64,000 bases of DNA from Sulfurimonas hydrogeniphila. GTDB lineage: Bacteria > Campylobacterota > Campylobacteria > Campylobacterales > Sulfurimonadaceae. A model generated the notes under the pieces. It was not told the origin of the DNA, ran no database searches, and was given only the letters and a program-made list of their open reading frames with translations. Below, one piece after another: positions 25,893-34,972 of this stretch (positions within the stretch are counted from its first letter, which is position 1; the number at the start of each line of letters is the position of its first letter). Both the position numbers and the translations under genes were made by a program. Location of the stretch: NCBI RefSeq assembly GCF_009068765.1, contig NZ_CP035534.1:744001-808000 (forward strand), read 5' to 3'.

Positions 25893-26342
25893 TTATCCTT
25901 TGTCATTGAGTGTTTCATCTTTAATTTTTTGTAAAAATTCTAAAATATTTTCCTGGTAGGCCAAAGTGTCCGTATCATAAGTATACTGGAGTAGTCTGCG
26001 AAGTGAATCGATATCTATTTTATGTGCGTATCTGGGAATTATTTTCAACTCTTTTTGTATGTTTAAAACAAGTGCGTCAATATTTAAACCATTGTTGTCT
26101 TGTACTTTTTTGACAAGTTCTTTTGTTGAAAGCATCAGAAGATTTGCTCTGTCAGTATCTTCTTTGTAGAGATCCAGTCCAATATTTTTTATAAGGATAT
26201 AGCTTTCCACTGTTGCTTCTTTATTGGCTGCAATTATCAGGGCAAAAATTTTTGCACGAAATTCCAATGAACCGTGATGGTGTACAAAGAGTTCGCGAAA
26301 AGCACTGAAAAAATGATGTTTTAATCTAAAACTGAGCCTCAT
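25893..26342 (-). CDS. Helical protein of unknown function heading the met operon
   Basis: The 149 residues are mostly alpha-helical, starting MRLSFRLKHHFFSAFRELFV and including EFRAKIFALIIAANKEAT. No motif I recognise. The ATG at 26342 has AAGGA seven bases upstream, so I exclude nine upstream codons. It is the first gene of the operon running through metY, metX, xseB and the nitrilase- and ThiF-like genes. Confidence 0.72.
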   Translation of the reverse strand: MRLSFRLKHHFFSAFRELFVHHHGSLEFRAKIFALIIAANKEATVESYILIKNIGLDLYKEDTDRANLLMLSTKELVKKVQDNNGLNIDALVLNIQKELKIIPRYAHKIDIDSLRRLLQYTYDTDTLAYQENILEFLQKIKDETLNDKG

Positions 26343-26360
26343 TAATGTTCCTTGTGTCGT

Positions 26361-26384
26361 ATTATACACCTAAAATGGTATAAT
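26361..26384. promoter_or_regulatory. Divergent -10 elements between the met operon and yebC
   Basis: Leftward, TATAAT at 26366-26361 predicts a start near 26354. Rightward, TATAAT at 26379-26384, preceded by TGG, predicts a start near 26391. The two face away from each other in a 73-base gap. Confidence 0.5.
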
Positions 26385-26415
26385 TTCAAAAATAATCGGA
26401 ATAAGGAATTTTTTT

Positions 26416-27126
26416 ATGGGTAGAGCGTTTGAATATAGAAAAGCATCAAAATTAAAAAGATGGGGAGCAATGTCCAAATTGTTCCCAAAACTTGGTAAAG
26501 TTATCACAATGGCGGCAAAAGAGGGTGGATGTGATCCTGATATGAATGCTAAGCTTAGAACTGCAATTTTAAATGCAAAAGCTGAAAATATGCCAAAAGA
26601 CAATATTGATGCGGCTATAAAAAGGGCGACTGCCAAAGACAGTGCCGATATGAAAGAGGTAAATTTTGAGGGAAAAGCGCCTCACGGTGTACTGCTTTTT
26701 ATTGAGTGTGCAACTGATAACAACACAAGAACAGTAGCAAATGTCAAAAGTATTTTAAATAAGAACGGTGGAGAAATGCTTACAAACGGTTCTTTGGAAT
26801 TTATGTTTTCGAGAAAAGCTCTTTTTGAATTTCCACTTTCAGAAGATATGGATATAGAAGAACTGGAACTTGAACTTATAGATGCAGGGCTTGAAGAGAT
26901 AGAAACAGAAGACGGAGTTGTTTTAGTGACAGCTGACTATACAAGTTTTGGTACGATGAATGAAGCACTGGAAAAAATGGGTGTAGAAATTACAAAAGCA
27001 ACACTTGAGCGAATTGCAAATACTCCGATACAAATCAGCGAAGAAGAGCAGGCTGATGTAGATAAAATTTTAGAAAGACTCGAAGATGATGAGGATGTTC
27101 AAAAAGTTTATACAAATTTAGCGTAA
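26416..27126 (+). CDS. yebC: YebC/PmpR family protein
   Basis: The 236 residues start [21 protein letters not shown] and contain [20 protein letters not shown] and [15 protein letters not shown], all hallmarks of YebC. The family was annotated as transcriptional regulators. Recent work links members to easing ribosome stalling on difficult peptides. AAGGA precedes the ATG. Confidence 0.92.
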   Translation: MGRAFEYRKASKLKRWGAMSKLFPKLGKVITMAAKEGGCDPDMNAKLRTAILNAKAENMPKDNIDAAIKRATAKDSADMKEVNFEGKAPHGVLLFIECATDNNTRTVANVKSILNKNGGEMLTNGSLEFMFSRKALFEFPLSEDMDIEELELELIDAGLEEIETEDGVVLVTADYTSFGTMNEALEKMGVEITKATLERIANTPIQISEEEQADVDKILERLEDDEDVQKVYTNLA

Positions 27127-27138
27127 AATATACTTTAC

Positions 27139-27717
27139 ATGTACTCTATAAAAGAAGAGTATGCAAATACTCTTGAAGTGAAGCAGTCAAAGTTTATTGC
27201 TTACCTGGTGCCATACGACAAATATGAAATGCTGCTTCATAAACTAAAAGAAGAACATCCTAAAGCACGGCATTTTGTAACGGCATACAGATACCTGAAT
27301 AAGTATGATCAAACAGTTGAACACTCAAGTGATGACGGTGAACCTTCCGGAACATCGGGAAAACCCTCTCTGATGGTTTTGCAAGGACAGAAACTTATCA
27401 ATACTGCCGTGATTGTCGTACGCTATTTTGGCGGTACAAAGTTAGGAACGGGCGGATTGGTCAGGGCATACAGTGATGCTGTGAATTTAGTAATTGAAAA
27501 AGCAGAGCTGTATGAGTATAAAAAAGAATTGACGCAAAAAATTGTTTTTGATTACAGTGATGTGCGCTTTATAGAGTATGAGTGCAAAGAGTTTGCTGTC
27601 ACTGTTTCTCAAAAAGAGTTTGATGAAAAAGTCTCTTATACGGTTACAGCCAGTGAAGAAAATATGAAAAATTTTCTTTCCAAAACTGCCAGAGTAGCAA
27701 CTGTTAGTGCGGTGTAG
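27139..27717 (+). CDS. YigZ/IMPACT family protein
   Basis: The 192 residues have VKQSKFIAYLVP, the histidine segment KARHFVTAYRY, SSDDGEPSGTSGKP and VVRYFGGTKLGTGGLVRAYSDA, which define the IMPACT/YigZ N-domain, plus a short C-terminal domain. Biochemical function in bacteria is unsettled. The ATG lies inside a TTACATGTAC word 13 bases after yebC, with no clear ribosome site. The stop abuts the stop of mshG with no gap. Confidence 0.87.
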   Translation: MYSIKEEYANTLEVKQSKFIAYLVPYDKYEMLLHKLKEEHPKARHFVTAYRYLNKYDQTVEHSSDDGEPSGTSGKPSLMVLQGQKLINTAVIVVRYFGGTKLGTGGLVRAYSDAVNLVIEKAELYEYKKELTQKIVFDYSDVRFIEYECKEFAVTVSQKEFDEKVSYTVTASEENMKNFLSKTARVATVSAV

Positions 27718-28965
27718 CTATCTTCTTCCCTGCACCGCATTGCCCATATCCCACATTGGCAAGAAAATACCAAGTGCCAGTAATATAACCATAGAAGCTA
27801 TAATAAGCAGCATAATTGGTTCAATGGCTTCACTTAAACCGTCTATAATGGCATCAAATCGCATCTTATAGTATTCTGCAACTTTTTTAATCATCGTATC
27901 AAGGGTACCACTGTCTTCTCCGGCACGAATCATCTGAATAATCATATTTTCAAAAAGTCCTGTTTCCTCAAGTCCTTTATTCAGTGTTCCTCCTTTTTCT
28001 ACAGTGCTGATGACTGATTGGAGTTTTCTTTTGAGAGGAAGATTGTCTACCATTGCTGTGGCGGTGTCAAGAGCTTCAGCTATTGGAATTCCGGCACGGA
28101 TAAGTTCAGAAAATACAAGGGTAAATCTACTTAAAGTTGCAAATTTAATAATATTTTTTATGAGATAAACTCTCAGTAAAAATTTATGCCAACCGTATCT
28201 TATATGTTCATAATTGTTGATAAGATATTTGAATATTAAAAATGCTACAGCCAATCCGGCTAAAACATAGGGGCCGAAGTTATTGAAAATATATTCAAGT
28301 TTTAAAAGAATAACTGTCGGCAGAGGCAGTTCGGCATGAAGTTCTTCAAATATAGCTTTAAACTGAGGGACAACGTAGGATATTAAAACTGTAAACGCTA
28401 TAGCCATGGCAATCATGACATTTCGCGGGTATGCCATCGCTTTTTTAAACTTTACAACATTGGCCCGTATCTCTTCAAGCATATTTGCCAAAGAGTATAA
28501 GGCTTCATCCAGATTACCTGTCTTTTCTCCGAGTTCGACCATCGCAATTGTAAGATTTCCAAGTTCATACCGGAAGTTCTGCATGGCAGATGAAATGGAG
28601 TGTCCTGCATTGATATCTTCTGCAATTTTTGAAAAAACACTCTTGAGGGCTTCGTCTGTTGTTGCATTTGCTATCTCTGTCAGAGAATCATGGATGGAAA
28701 TACCGGCATTTGTCATAACAGCCAGTTGCCGGATAGCAGCAATAAGAGCATCAGGTTTGATTTTTCTTTTTTTTATATTTGATAAAAAATTTGTTTTAAA
28801 TCTTTTAAGTTGTACTTCAAGAGGCTCCTGCGCTTCTGAAACCTTGATGATGATACCGGAAAATTTCAGTTTGGCATAACTGTTTGCTTCTTTTTTGTTT
28901 TCAGCATAGAGTCCAATCTCCTCTTTTCTTCCTTTTGTTAAAACAGTGGCTATAAAATACTTCAT
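27718..28965 (-). CDS. mshG: MSHA/type II secretion inner-membrane platform protein (MshG/PilC/GspF)
   Basis: The 415 residues contain two repeated helical cytoplasmic domains of the T2SSF family (about 65-190 and 270-395) and three membrane helices, the last near the C-terminus (LLIIASMVILLALGIFLPMWD). Motifs include IRQLAVMTNAGISIHDSL and RFTLVFSELIRAGIPIAEAL. It is the last gene of the MSHA-type cluster and overlaps mshE by four bases, so the ATPase and its platform are coupled. Confidence 0.88.
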   Translation of the reverse strand: MKYFIATVLTKGRKEEIGLYAENKKEANSYAKLKFSGIIIKVSEAQEPLEVQLKRFKTNFLSNIKKRKIKPDALIAAIRQLAVMTNAGISIHDSLTEIANATTDEALKSVFSKIAEDINAGHSISSAMQNFRYELGNLTIAMVELGEKTGNLDEALYSLANMLEEIRANVVKFKKAMAYPRNVMIAMAIAFTVLISYVVPQFKAIFEELHAELPLPTVILLKLEYIFNNFGPYVLAGLAVAFLIFKYLINNYEHIRYGWHKFLLRVYLIKNIIKFATLSRFTLVFSELIRAGIPIAEALDTATAMVDNLPLKRKLQSVISTVEKGGTLNKGLEETGLFENMIIQMIRAGEDSGTLDTMIKKVAEYYKMRFDAIIDGLSEAIEPIMLLIIASMVILLALGIFLPMWDMGNAVQGRR

Positions 28966-30698
28966 CCCTTGGCTACCTTTAATATCTCTTCTATGCTGGT
29001 TATTCCGTCAATTGCTTTTTGGATACCATTTTGAAAGAGTCCGACAAATCCCTCTTTTTTTGCCTGTTCAAGCATCTGTTCTTTTGATGCACCTTTGGCA
29101 ATCAAAGAAGAGAGTTCTTCTGAAATATTAAGTACTTCACAAATCATTTCTCTTCCCATATATCCTGTATCTGAACACTCTTTACACCCTCTGCCTTTGT
29201 AAAAGATTGTCCCTTCAGGCACAACCCCGTCTATCTCTTCCAAAACGGATGCTGAAAGTGTGTCTTCTGCTTTGCAGTGTCTGCATATCTTTCGTACAAG
29301 TCTTTGTGCCTGAATGGCTACAAGTGCACCACTGATGAGGTAGTGTTCTATTCCCATGTCGGCCATTCTGGGTATTGCACTGATTGCATCATTTGTATGA
29401 AGCGTAGATATAACCATATGACCGGTAAGTGCTGCTTTTATGGCAATTTCGAGAGTCTCCTGGTCTCGAATTTCACCAATCATAATTTTATCCGGATCTT
29501 GTCTTAAAATTGACCTGAGCGCATCAGCAAAACTCAAACCTACTTTTGCATTTACCTGTACCTGTTGAATAAGATTCATTCTGTACTCTACGGGGTCTTC
29601 AACAGTAATAACTTTGTCTTCAACATTTCTCAGCTCATTTAATGCACCATATAAAGTAGTTGTTTTACCACTCCCTGTAGGGCCTGTAACCAGAATAATT
29701 CCATAAGGAGTTTTGAGACCCTTGAGCAGTTTTTGATAGCTGTTGGCGTCCATCCCGGCATCTTCCAGTTTTACAAGCGCTTTTTGTTTGTCTAAAACAC
29801 GCATAACAATTGATTCGCCATAAAGAATGGGCAGTGTTGATATACGAAAATCATACTCTTTTGCCCCTACAGAAGTTGAAAATCTGCCGTCTTGCGGCTT
29901 TCTTTTTTCAGCTATATCCAAATTTGCAAGCAGTTTGAGTCTTGATGCCAGAGGCGGATAGATGTCTTTTTCGAAAATAAACATTTCTGTGAGTTTTCCG
30001 TCAACACGTCCACGAACCACACAGTTTTTTTCAGTAGGTTCGATATGGACATCACTTGCCCGTGCATTAATACATGTTTTTAAAACAACATCTATGAGTT
30101 GTAAAATAGAGGAGGCCTCTTGTTGCTCCTCAATAGAACTGATGGAATTTAGTTCATCACGTATTTTTTTGACCAGATCTTTAATACTGTCTTTGAGACT
30201 GATCTTATAGAGATAGGACACAATTTGTTTTTTTGTTGCCAAAGCAATTTTAAGAACTTTTCTTGGAAAGAGTCTTTGGACAGCTTCTTGTGCATCCATG
30301 TTTAAAGGATCACTAAAAGCGACAGTAACACTCAGATCATCCTGTGAAACAGGAATAGCATTATGTTTTTCAAGTTGGTTCAGAGGAGCTTTTTCAATGA
30401 GATTGTAATCCATATCAATCGAATCAAGATCAACAAAAAGAAGATTCAGCTCTTTTGCAAGCCTTTGCAGGACTGCTTTTTCTTCTATATAATCATAATT
30501 GTCTATAATGGAGAGATCATAAACACCTTCTCTTATTTGTTGCACAATAAATCTTACAAGACGATCCATAGTCATGAATCCGGAAAGTGTGATATCTCTG
30601 AGAATTAAATTTTCACTAATTCCTTTTGCCAGAAGCCTGTCAACCTGGCTTTTCATAATTGAGCCGTTGGCAAGTAAATCAGTTGTTATTCTATCCAC
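28962..30698 (-). CDS. mshE: MSHA-type assembly ATPase (MshE/PilB/GspE)
   Basis: Powers pilus or pseudopilus assembly. The 578 residues have an N-terminal GspE domain (about 1-160). The hexameric ATPase follows, with Walker A GPTGSGKTTTLYGAL, an aspartate box VITVEDPVEYRMN, Walker B ILRQDPDKIMIGEIRDQET, a histidine box, and a four-cysteine zinc site (ICRHC, then GCKEC). MshE of Vibrio binds c-di-GMP through its N-domain. The conserved residues for that were not checked here. Confidence 0.9.
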   Translation of the reverse strand: MDRITTDLLANGSIMKSQVDRLLAKGISENLILRDITLSGFMTMDRLVRFIVQQIREGVYDLSIIDNYDYIEEKAVLQRLAKELNLLFVDLDSIDMDYNLIEKAPLNQLEKHNAIPVSQDDLSVTVAFSDPLNMDAQEAVQRLFPRKVLKIALATKKQIVSYLYKISLKDSIKDLVKKIRDELNSISSIEEQQEASSILQLIDVVLKTCINARASDVHIEPTEKNCVVRGRVDGKLTEMFIFEKDIYPPLASRLKLLANLDIAEKRKPQDGRFSTSVGAKEYDFRISTLPILYGESIVMRVLDKQKALVKLEDAGMDANSYQKLLKGLKTPYGIILVTGPTGSGKTTTLYGALNELRNVEDKVITVEDPVEYRMNLIQQVQVNAKVGLSFADALRSILRQDPDKIMIGEIRDQETLEIAIKAALTGHMVISTLHTNDAISAIPRMADMGIEHYLISGALVAIQAQRLVRKICRHCKAEDTLSASVLEEIDGVVPEGTIFYKGRGCKECSDTGYMGREMICEVLNISEELSSLIAKGASKEQMLEQAKKEGFVGLFQNGIQKAIDGITSIEEILKVAKG

Positions 30699-30706
30699 AA
30701 TAACTC

Positions 30707-31252
30707 CTACCAGTATATGTGACGTTTTAAAATTATTGTATCATAATATTCTTCAATAATCATCTTGCTTATTCTGTCATCTTTTGAAATATAGAGTTTA
30801 TAGCTTAGTTTTTTATCTGTCGGATCATTGAACAGATAAAAGGTTCTGGGTTTGTGTTTTCCAAGTTTTACATATAAATCAAAGACTTTTGACAATATAT
30901 AATCTGTTGATGGCAAAACATATTGAGATAATTCATATCCGTCGATAAGGGCATGGTACAAAAGTTTCTTTTGCATCAAAATAACTGCAAAATAGGCTGA
31001 GTTTGCACGAGCTTCTTTTGAAAATTTCAGCATTGTTATTGGTATTGACAATCTGTCTATATAGTCTGAATGTAAACAGCCAAATGCATATAAACTGACA
31101 AACTCTTCATCTTTTTTATATCTTTGAAAATTGTTAAAACCTATGGTGCAGACCTCTTCATATTTTTTATTTTGATATAGAGTAAATAAATTTTGTTTTA
31201 TATTATAGGCATAAAGGTTACATGTAACCATGATTAGCAGTAGTAATTTCAT
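30707..31252 (-). CDS. Secreted protein of unknown function within the MSHA cluster
   Basis: The 181 residues start with a signal peptide (MKLLLLIMVTCNLYA). A helical, lysine- and tyrosine-rich body follows, with YQNKKYEEVCTIGFNNF and FSKEARANSAYFAVIL, possibly degenerate TPR-like. It occupies the slot between the mshN-like and mshE genes. Overlap at its start with the mshN-like gene supports co-translation. The family is not recognised. Confidence 0.72.
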   Translation of the reverse strand: MKLLLLIMVTCNLYAYNIKQNLFTLYQNKKYEEVCTIGFNNFQRYKKDEEFVSLYAFGCLHSDYIDRLSIPITMLKFSKEARANSAYFAVILMQKKLLYHALIDGYELSQYVLPSTDYILSKVFDLYVKLGKHKPRTFYLFNDPTDKKLSYKLYISKDDRISKMIIEEYYDTIILKRHIYW

Positions 31253-32073
31253 CTGAATTTTCCTGATTTGATTTCATTTAAGAGAATTTCGGCATTACTT
31301 GAGTGTGAAACTTTTATGTATTCCTGCAGTGTATGGATTGCTTTGTTTTTTTGGTGAAGCTGCATAAGAGATTTTGCAAAAACAATCCAGCTTGCCTCAA
31401 TATTGGAATTAATCTGATTTGTAATCAGTGCATAATTATATGCCTGTTTGTAGTTTCCAAGTTCATAATATTTTTTTGCGACAAAAAGACTCAAAGCAGG
31501 GTTCTTGTTCTTTTTAAAACGCTTGATAATTTCAAAAATATCATTTTGGGTCTCTTTTCTCTGGATAGTGATACGGATTTTTTTCTCTTTTTTTATTGAA
31601 GGCGATTTGACTGAGATATCTTGAACAGCCTCTGTAACTTTTCTTTCTTTGAAATGCTTGTGCTTTGTTTGTTCATATCTGTATTGTGGTTGTCTTACTT
31701 CATGTTGAATGTTTTTCATAAAATTCATTGATGGCTTGAGTGTTTGGAAAGAGGTTTCTTTTGTTTTGTCTGCGACAACTGTTTTAGGTTGTGCTGTTAC
31801 TGGTTTTGGCTGTACAGCCATTGGTGCAGGTTGTTTTTTTACCGGCTTGACTTTTACTGCTGACGGTTGGTTTTTTGGCGGAAGAATTGATTTTTGAACT
31901 GTTTTTTTTGCTGTTACAGGCTTTTTTTGTGATACAGCTTTACTGTTGGCTGTATAAAAGTAGTAAACAGCAGGAACAATCGCGAACAAAACAATACTGA
32001 CAATGAAGTAAGGTAAAAATGATTTTATTTTATAGATTTTCCAACGTTTCTCCAAATCACGAATATTAAGCAT
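31249..32073 (-). CDS. mshN: MshN-like membrane protein with TPR domain
   Basis: The 274 residues have a cytoplasmic N-terminus, one helix (about 20-40, FLPYFIVSIVLFAIVPAVYYF) and a long proline- and lysine-rich periplasmic linker (PVTAKKTVQKSILPPKNQ, about 55-110). A C-terminal TPR region contains NPALSLFVAKKYYELGNYKQAYNYA. This build and its place after mshM match MshN. I use the ATG at 32073 because AGGA lies eight bases upstream. An ATG at 32106 would add 11 residues. Confidence 0.75.
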   Translation of the reverse strand: MLNIRDLEKRWKIYKIKSFLPYFIVSIVLFAIVPAVYYFYTANSKAVSQKKPVTAKKTVQKSILPPKNQPSAVKVKPVKKQPAPMAVQPKPVTAQPKTVVADKTKETSFQTLKPSMNFMKNIQHEVRQPQYRYEQTKHKHFKERKVTEAVQDISVKSPSIKKEKKIRITIQRKETQNDIFEIIKRFKKNKNPALSLFVAKKYYELGNYKQAYNYALITNQINSNIEASWIVFAKSLMQLHQKNKAIHTLQEYIKVSHSSNAEILLNEIKSGKFR

Positions 32074-32872
32074 TGATAAGTCCTGTGTGTATGGCAGCCA
32101 TTTCAATGAATTTGTTGGGAATATGTGTAGTACTTAATGAATAATGACTGTTTTGTTCATAAGTATGATAAATATCAAAAAGAGTATAAAGCAGTTTATT
32201 GGTATCTCTGTAATTTCCCTGTGTAAGTTTGTAGATATTATTTACTGTTTTAGTGTGAAACATATTTGCTGTATCAAAACAGTTTGCTTTCATAAGTTTT
32301 TTTTGTATATAAATCTTGAGTTCTGCTTTTGATGCATTTTCAAGTTCAAAAGTTTCCCAGATTCTTGTTTGAAAATGCTCTTTTGCGATGAGATCTTCTT
32401 TTTCTGTTTTGTGCAGGGTTATAACAAATTTAATACATCTTGTGTCTGATAAAAGTCTTATTTTTTCCATTAAAACTTCAGAATAGAGCTGTGCTTCATC
32501 AAGTAAAACAATTGGTGCCTTCTCAACAGTTCTCTCTTTTACAATTTTCATAAACTGTGTTAAGTTTAAGGTGTCATTATATTGGATGTTGAAAATATCC
32601 TGAGCGAGGACTTTATAAAATTCTGTTTCATCTAAAATAGGTGTTTCATAAAGATAGATATCGCACTCTTGCACTAAATCATCATAGAGTTTGCTCAGGA
32701 ACATACTTTTTCCGGTTCCCGGTTTTCCAAAAAGAAGTACCATCTTTAATGGTTTGGATATAGAGTCTTTTAAGGATTTATAGATTGTGGAAACTCTGTC
32801 TAGTTGTATATAGTCCTTGGCATTGACTGTATCTAAGAAAACATTTTTTGAATTTGCAAAGATACTCTCCAT
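32066..32872 (-). CDS. mshM: MshM/ExeA-like AAA ATPase
   Basis: The 268 residues have Walker A LFGKPGTGKSMFLSKLYDD and Walker B APIVLLDEAQLYSEVL, with a following arginine-bearing helical lid. This is the GspA/ExeA/MshM ATPase type, without the C-terminal membrane helix and peptidoglycan-binding domain of ExeA. It follows the secretin gene by three bases, as in Vibrio msh loci. It probably helps assemble the secretin or move it through peptidoglycan. Confidence 0.82.
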   Translation of the reverse strand: MESIFANSKNVFLDTVNAKDYIQLDRVSTIYKSLKDSISKPLKMVLLFGKPGTGKSMFLSKLYDDLVQECDIYLYETPILDETEFYKVLAQDIFNIQYNDTLNLTQFMKIVKERTVEKAPIVLLDEAQLYSEVLMEKIRLLSDTRCIKFVITLHKTEKEDLIAKEHFQTRIWETFELENASKAELKIYIQKKLMKANCFDTANMFHTKTVNNIYKLTQGNYRDTNKLLYTLFDIYHTYEQNSHYSLSTTHIPNKFIEMAAIHTGLINA

Positions 32873-32875
32873 ATG

Positions 32876-34516
32876 TTATTTACCTTCTTCCTTGTCATCA
32901 GTCTGATTCAGTTTTATCTCTTTTTTCTTTTTTGAGGCCATTTCCAGTGTAAGTAATTCGTCGCTCAGTCCCTCATAACCTAAATCACTTAAAGAGATTG
33001 AATCTTTTTCTTTATGGATAATATGCGGTTCAATAATTATGACAAGTTCTTCAACTGTTTTTACCATTTCTTCATGTTTAAATAAATTACCAAGGAACGG
33101 AATACTGCCTAAGATTGGAACCTGATTTGAATTATTTGTGTTTTTGGAATTTATAAGCCCGCCCAAAATAATTCTGTTGCCGTCTTTGACAGTTACAACA
33201 GAAGAGAGTTGACGGCGGTTTAAATCCGGCGGCATATCTCTTCCTGTATTTGGTGTTTGGGAGATATCTGTTGTTGTTTCTGAGAGAGAGGGGTTTATTC
33301 TCAGAGTGATTGTTTTGTCATCAGAAATTTCCGGAGTAATTGTTAAAAGAACGCCGGCAAAGACAGAATTGACCAAATCGGTTTGGGTTGTAGCAGCGAC
33401 TCCGCCGCCTGTTCCCTGTTGGTTGGTTGATGAGAGGATTTTATAAAAATACTCTGTCCCTGCTGTAATAAGTGCCGGTTGGTTGTTTAAAGTAAGCACT
33501 TTCGGATTCGATATGGAAGTAACATCTCCCTGTGTTTTTAAAAATTTGATAACCTCTGTCAGTTGTCCGCCGGCACTCATAGTAAAAAGTTGTGATGCAC
33601 CCGCACCTGTAGCAGCGGTATCTGTAATAATTCCATTGGCAGGTATTGTCGTACCGATATTGTTATAGTTTGCTGTACTTGCAGAGAGTTTGACATTTTG
33701 CAGAGCATACAGCTGTTTCCAGTCTATACCTGTTGTTTTTCCCTTGCTCATGGTAACGGAGAGCAGTTGTACATCAATCAGTACCTGGAGTTTTACCTTG
33801 TCTTGTAATTTTTTTAGATAACTTTCAAAACGTTTGAGCTGTTTGTCTGTAGCTGTTACAGTTATCAGACCTGCATTTTTGTTTATAATTGGAGGCGTTG
33901 CTTTGTAGATGTCATTTGGACGGTTGAGAATACTCTGAAACTCTGTATCAAGTTGCTCCCAAAATTTAACTTCATCAGAACTTTCGATTTTTACACCTGT
34001 ATCTGATGTAGAATTGCCTCCACCGGTTCCTGAGTTTCCACCGGCACCTCTTTGGGAATTGGAAGATCTGCCGCCGCCACCGCCAGCTCCTCCTCCCTGT
34101 TGTTGTGCATTTGAGGAAGAACTGAGCGTGACATCTGTACTGCCTGTGCTTTTTCTTTGTGAAAGAATATAGTCTATGTTGAAAACTTTTGTTGTTAAAT
34201 AGGATATTTTTAAAAGGTTGTTTTCAAGAGTATAGGAAAGGTTATGCTGTGTCAATATAATATCTAACACTTCATCAATCGTTAAATTCTTTAAGTTTGT
34301 TTTATTCAGTTTGGTTTTCAGGAATTGTTCGGCATGAGGGTCAGTTACTATGATACTGAAACCACATTCATCACTCAATTGTTCTACAAAGTCAATGATT
34401 TTGGTATTTTTTGCAGAACTGATACTAAAAAGCTCATAAGAACAATCTGCAAAGCTGGTTGTTGAAAGCATCGCGGTCATTATTGTTGCATAAACCGATG
34501 TTTGTATAAATTTCAT
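32876..34516 (-). CDS. mshL: MSHA-type outer-membrane secretin MshL
   Basis: Forms the outer-membrane channel. The 546 residues have a signal peptide (about 1-23), an N-domain with YELFSISSAKNTKIIDFVEQLSDECGFSIIV, then a Gly/Ser/Gln/Asn-rich low-complexity stretch (about 131-172). The secretin core follows, with QVLIDVQLLSVTMSKG, VTSISNPKVLTLNNQPALI, LLTITPEISDDKTITLRINPS and VPILGSIPFLGNLF. The glycine-rich insert is an unusual flexible linker. No pilotin gene is adjacent. Confidence 0.9.
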   Translation of the reverse strand: MKFIQTSVYATIMTAMLSTTSFADCSYELFSISSAKNTKIIDFVEQLSDECGFSIIVTDPHAEQFLKTKLNKTNLKNLTIDEVLDIILTQHNLSYTLENNLLKISYLTTKVFNIDYILSQRKSTGSTDVTLSSSSNAQQQGGGAGGGGGRSSNSQRGAGGNSGTGGGNSTSDTGVKIESSDEVKFWEQLDTEFQSILNRPNDIYKATPPIINKNAGLITVTATDKQLKRFESYLKKLQDKVKLQVLIDVQLLSVTMSKGKTTGIDWKQLYALQNVKLSASTANYNNIGTTIPANGIITDTAATGAGASQLFTMSAGGQLTEVIKFLKTQGDVTSISNPKVLTLNNQPALITAGTEYFYKILSSTNQQGTGGGVAATTQTDLVNSVFAGVLLTITPEISDDKTITLRINPSLSETTTDISQTPNTGRDMPPDLNRRQLSSVVTVKDGNRIILGGLINSKNTNNSNQVPILGSIPFLGNLFKHEEMVKTVEELVIIIEPHIIHKEKDSISLSDLGYEGLSDELLTLEMASKKKKEIKLNQTDDKEEGK

Positions 34517-34525
34517 TTGAGATCC

Positions 34526-34972
34526 CTACTTATTATAGATTTTTATTTTTTTACTTTTACTTTTTGTTGAAAGCAGAAGTTTTTTATTTTTTCGAACTAA
34601 TAGAACAGAATTTCTACCGACTTTAATCAATTTATAACCATAAATATATTTACCCTGTTTATACCATTTTCCATTAATCATTGCCGATTTGTTTAAGATG
34701 GCATCAAGCCTGAAATGCACAGTGCTGTGTTGCGTGACTTTTTTGTAGTTTGCATGCGCACCAAATACTGTTTTTTTGGTTGTTTTGTTTTTTTTGGAAT
34801 CATTTTTCTTGTGTAAAAAAATAAAAGGATCTTTTATCCTTGCAATCTCTTTTTCAGAAACTCCGATTCTTGGTGGTTTAATGGCTTCAATCTGCTCATC
34901 AACCCATGCCAGATTGTTGGAAAAAAGTTGCGAAGTCAGAAGGAGCATTAAAATCAAGTAGAATTTTTTCAT
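34526..34972 (-). CDS. mshK: MshK-like periplasmic protein
   Basis: The 148 residues have a signal peptide (MKKFYLILMLLLTSQLFS) and a C-terminal PilP/GspC-type fold with the family pattern LDAILNKSAMINGKWYKQGK...GYKLIKVGRNSVLLVRKNKK. The middle is lysine- and threonine-rich. It matches MshK in position, between mshJ and mshL. I use the ATG at 34972, which overlaps the mshJ stop by one base. Confidence 0.7.
   Translation of the reverse strand: MKKFYLILMLLLTSQLFSNNLAWVDEQIEAIKPPRIGVSEKEIARIKDPFIFLHKKNDSKKNKTTKKTVFGAHANYKKVTQHSTVHFRLDAILNKSAMINGKWYKQGKYIYGYKLIKVGRNSVLLVRKNKKLLLSTKSKSKKIKIYNK

Noticed and set aside
25890-26342. SAM riboswitch or S-box ahead of metY/metX
   Set aside because: The genes are packed with 3-base gaps, and the operon leader is only about 12 bases, too short for a riboswitch.
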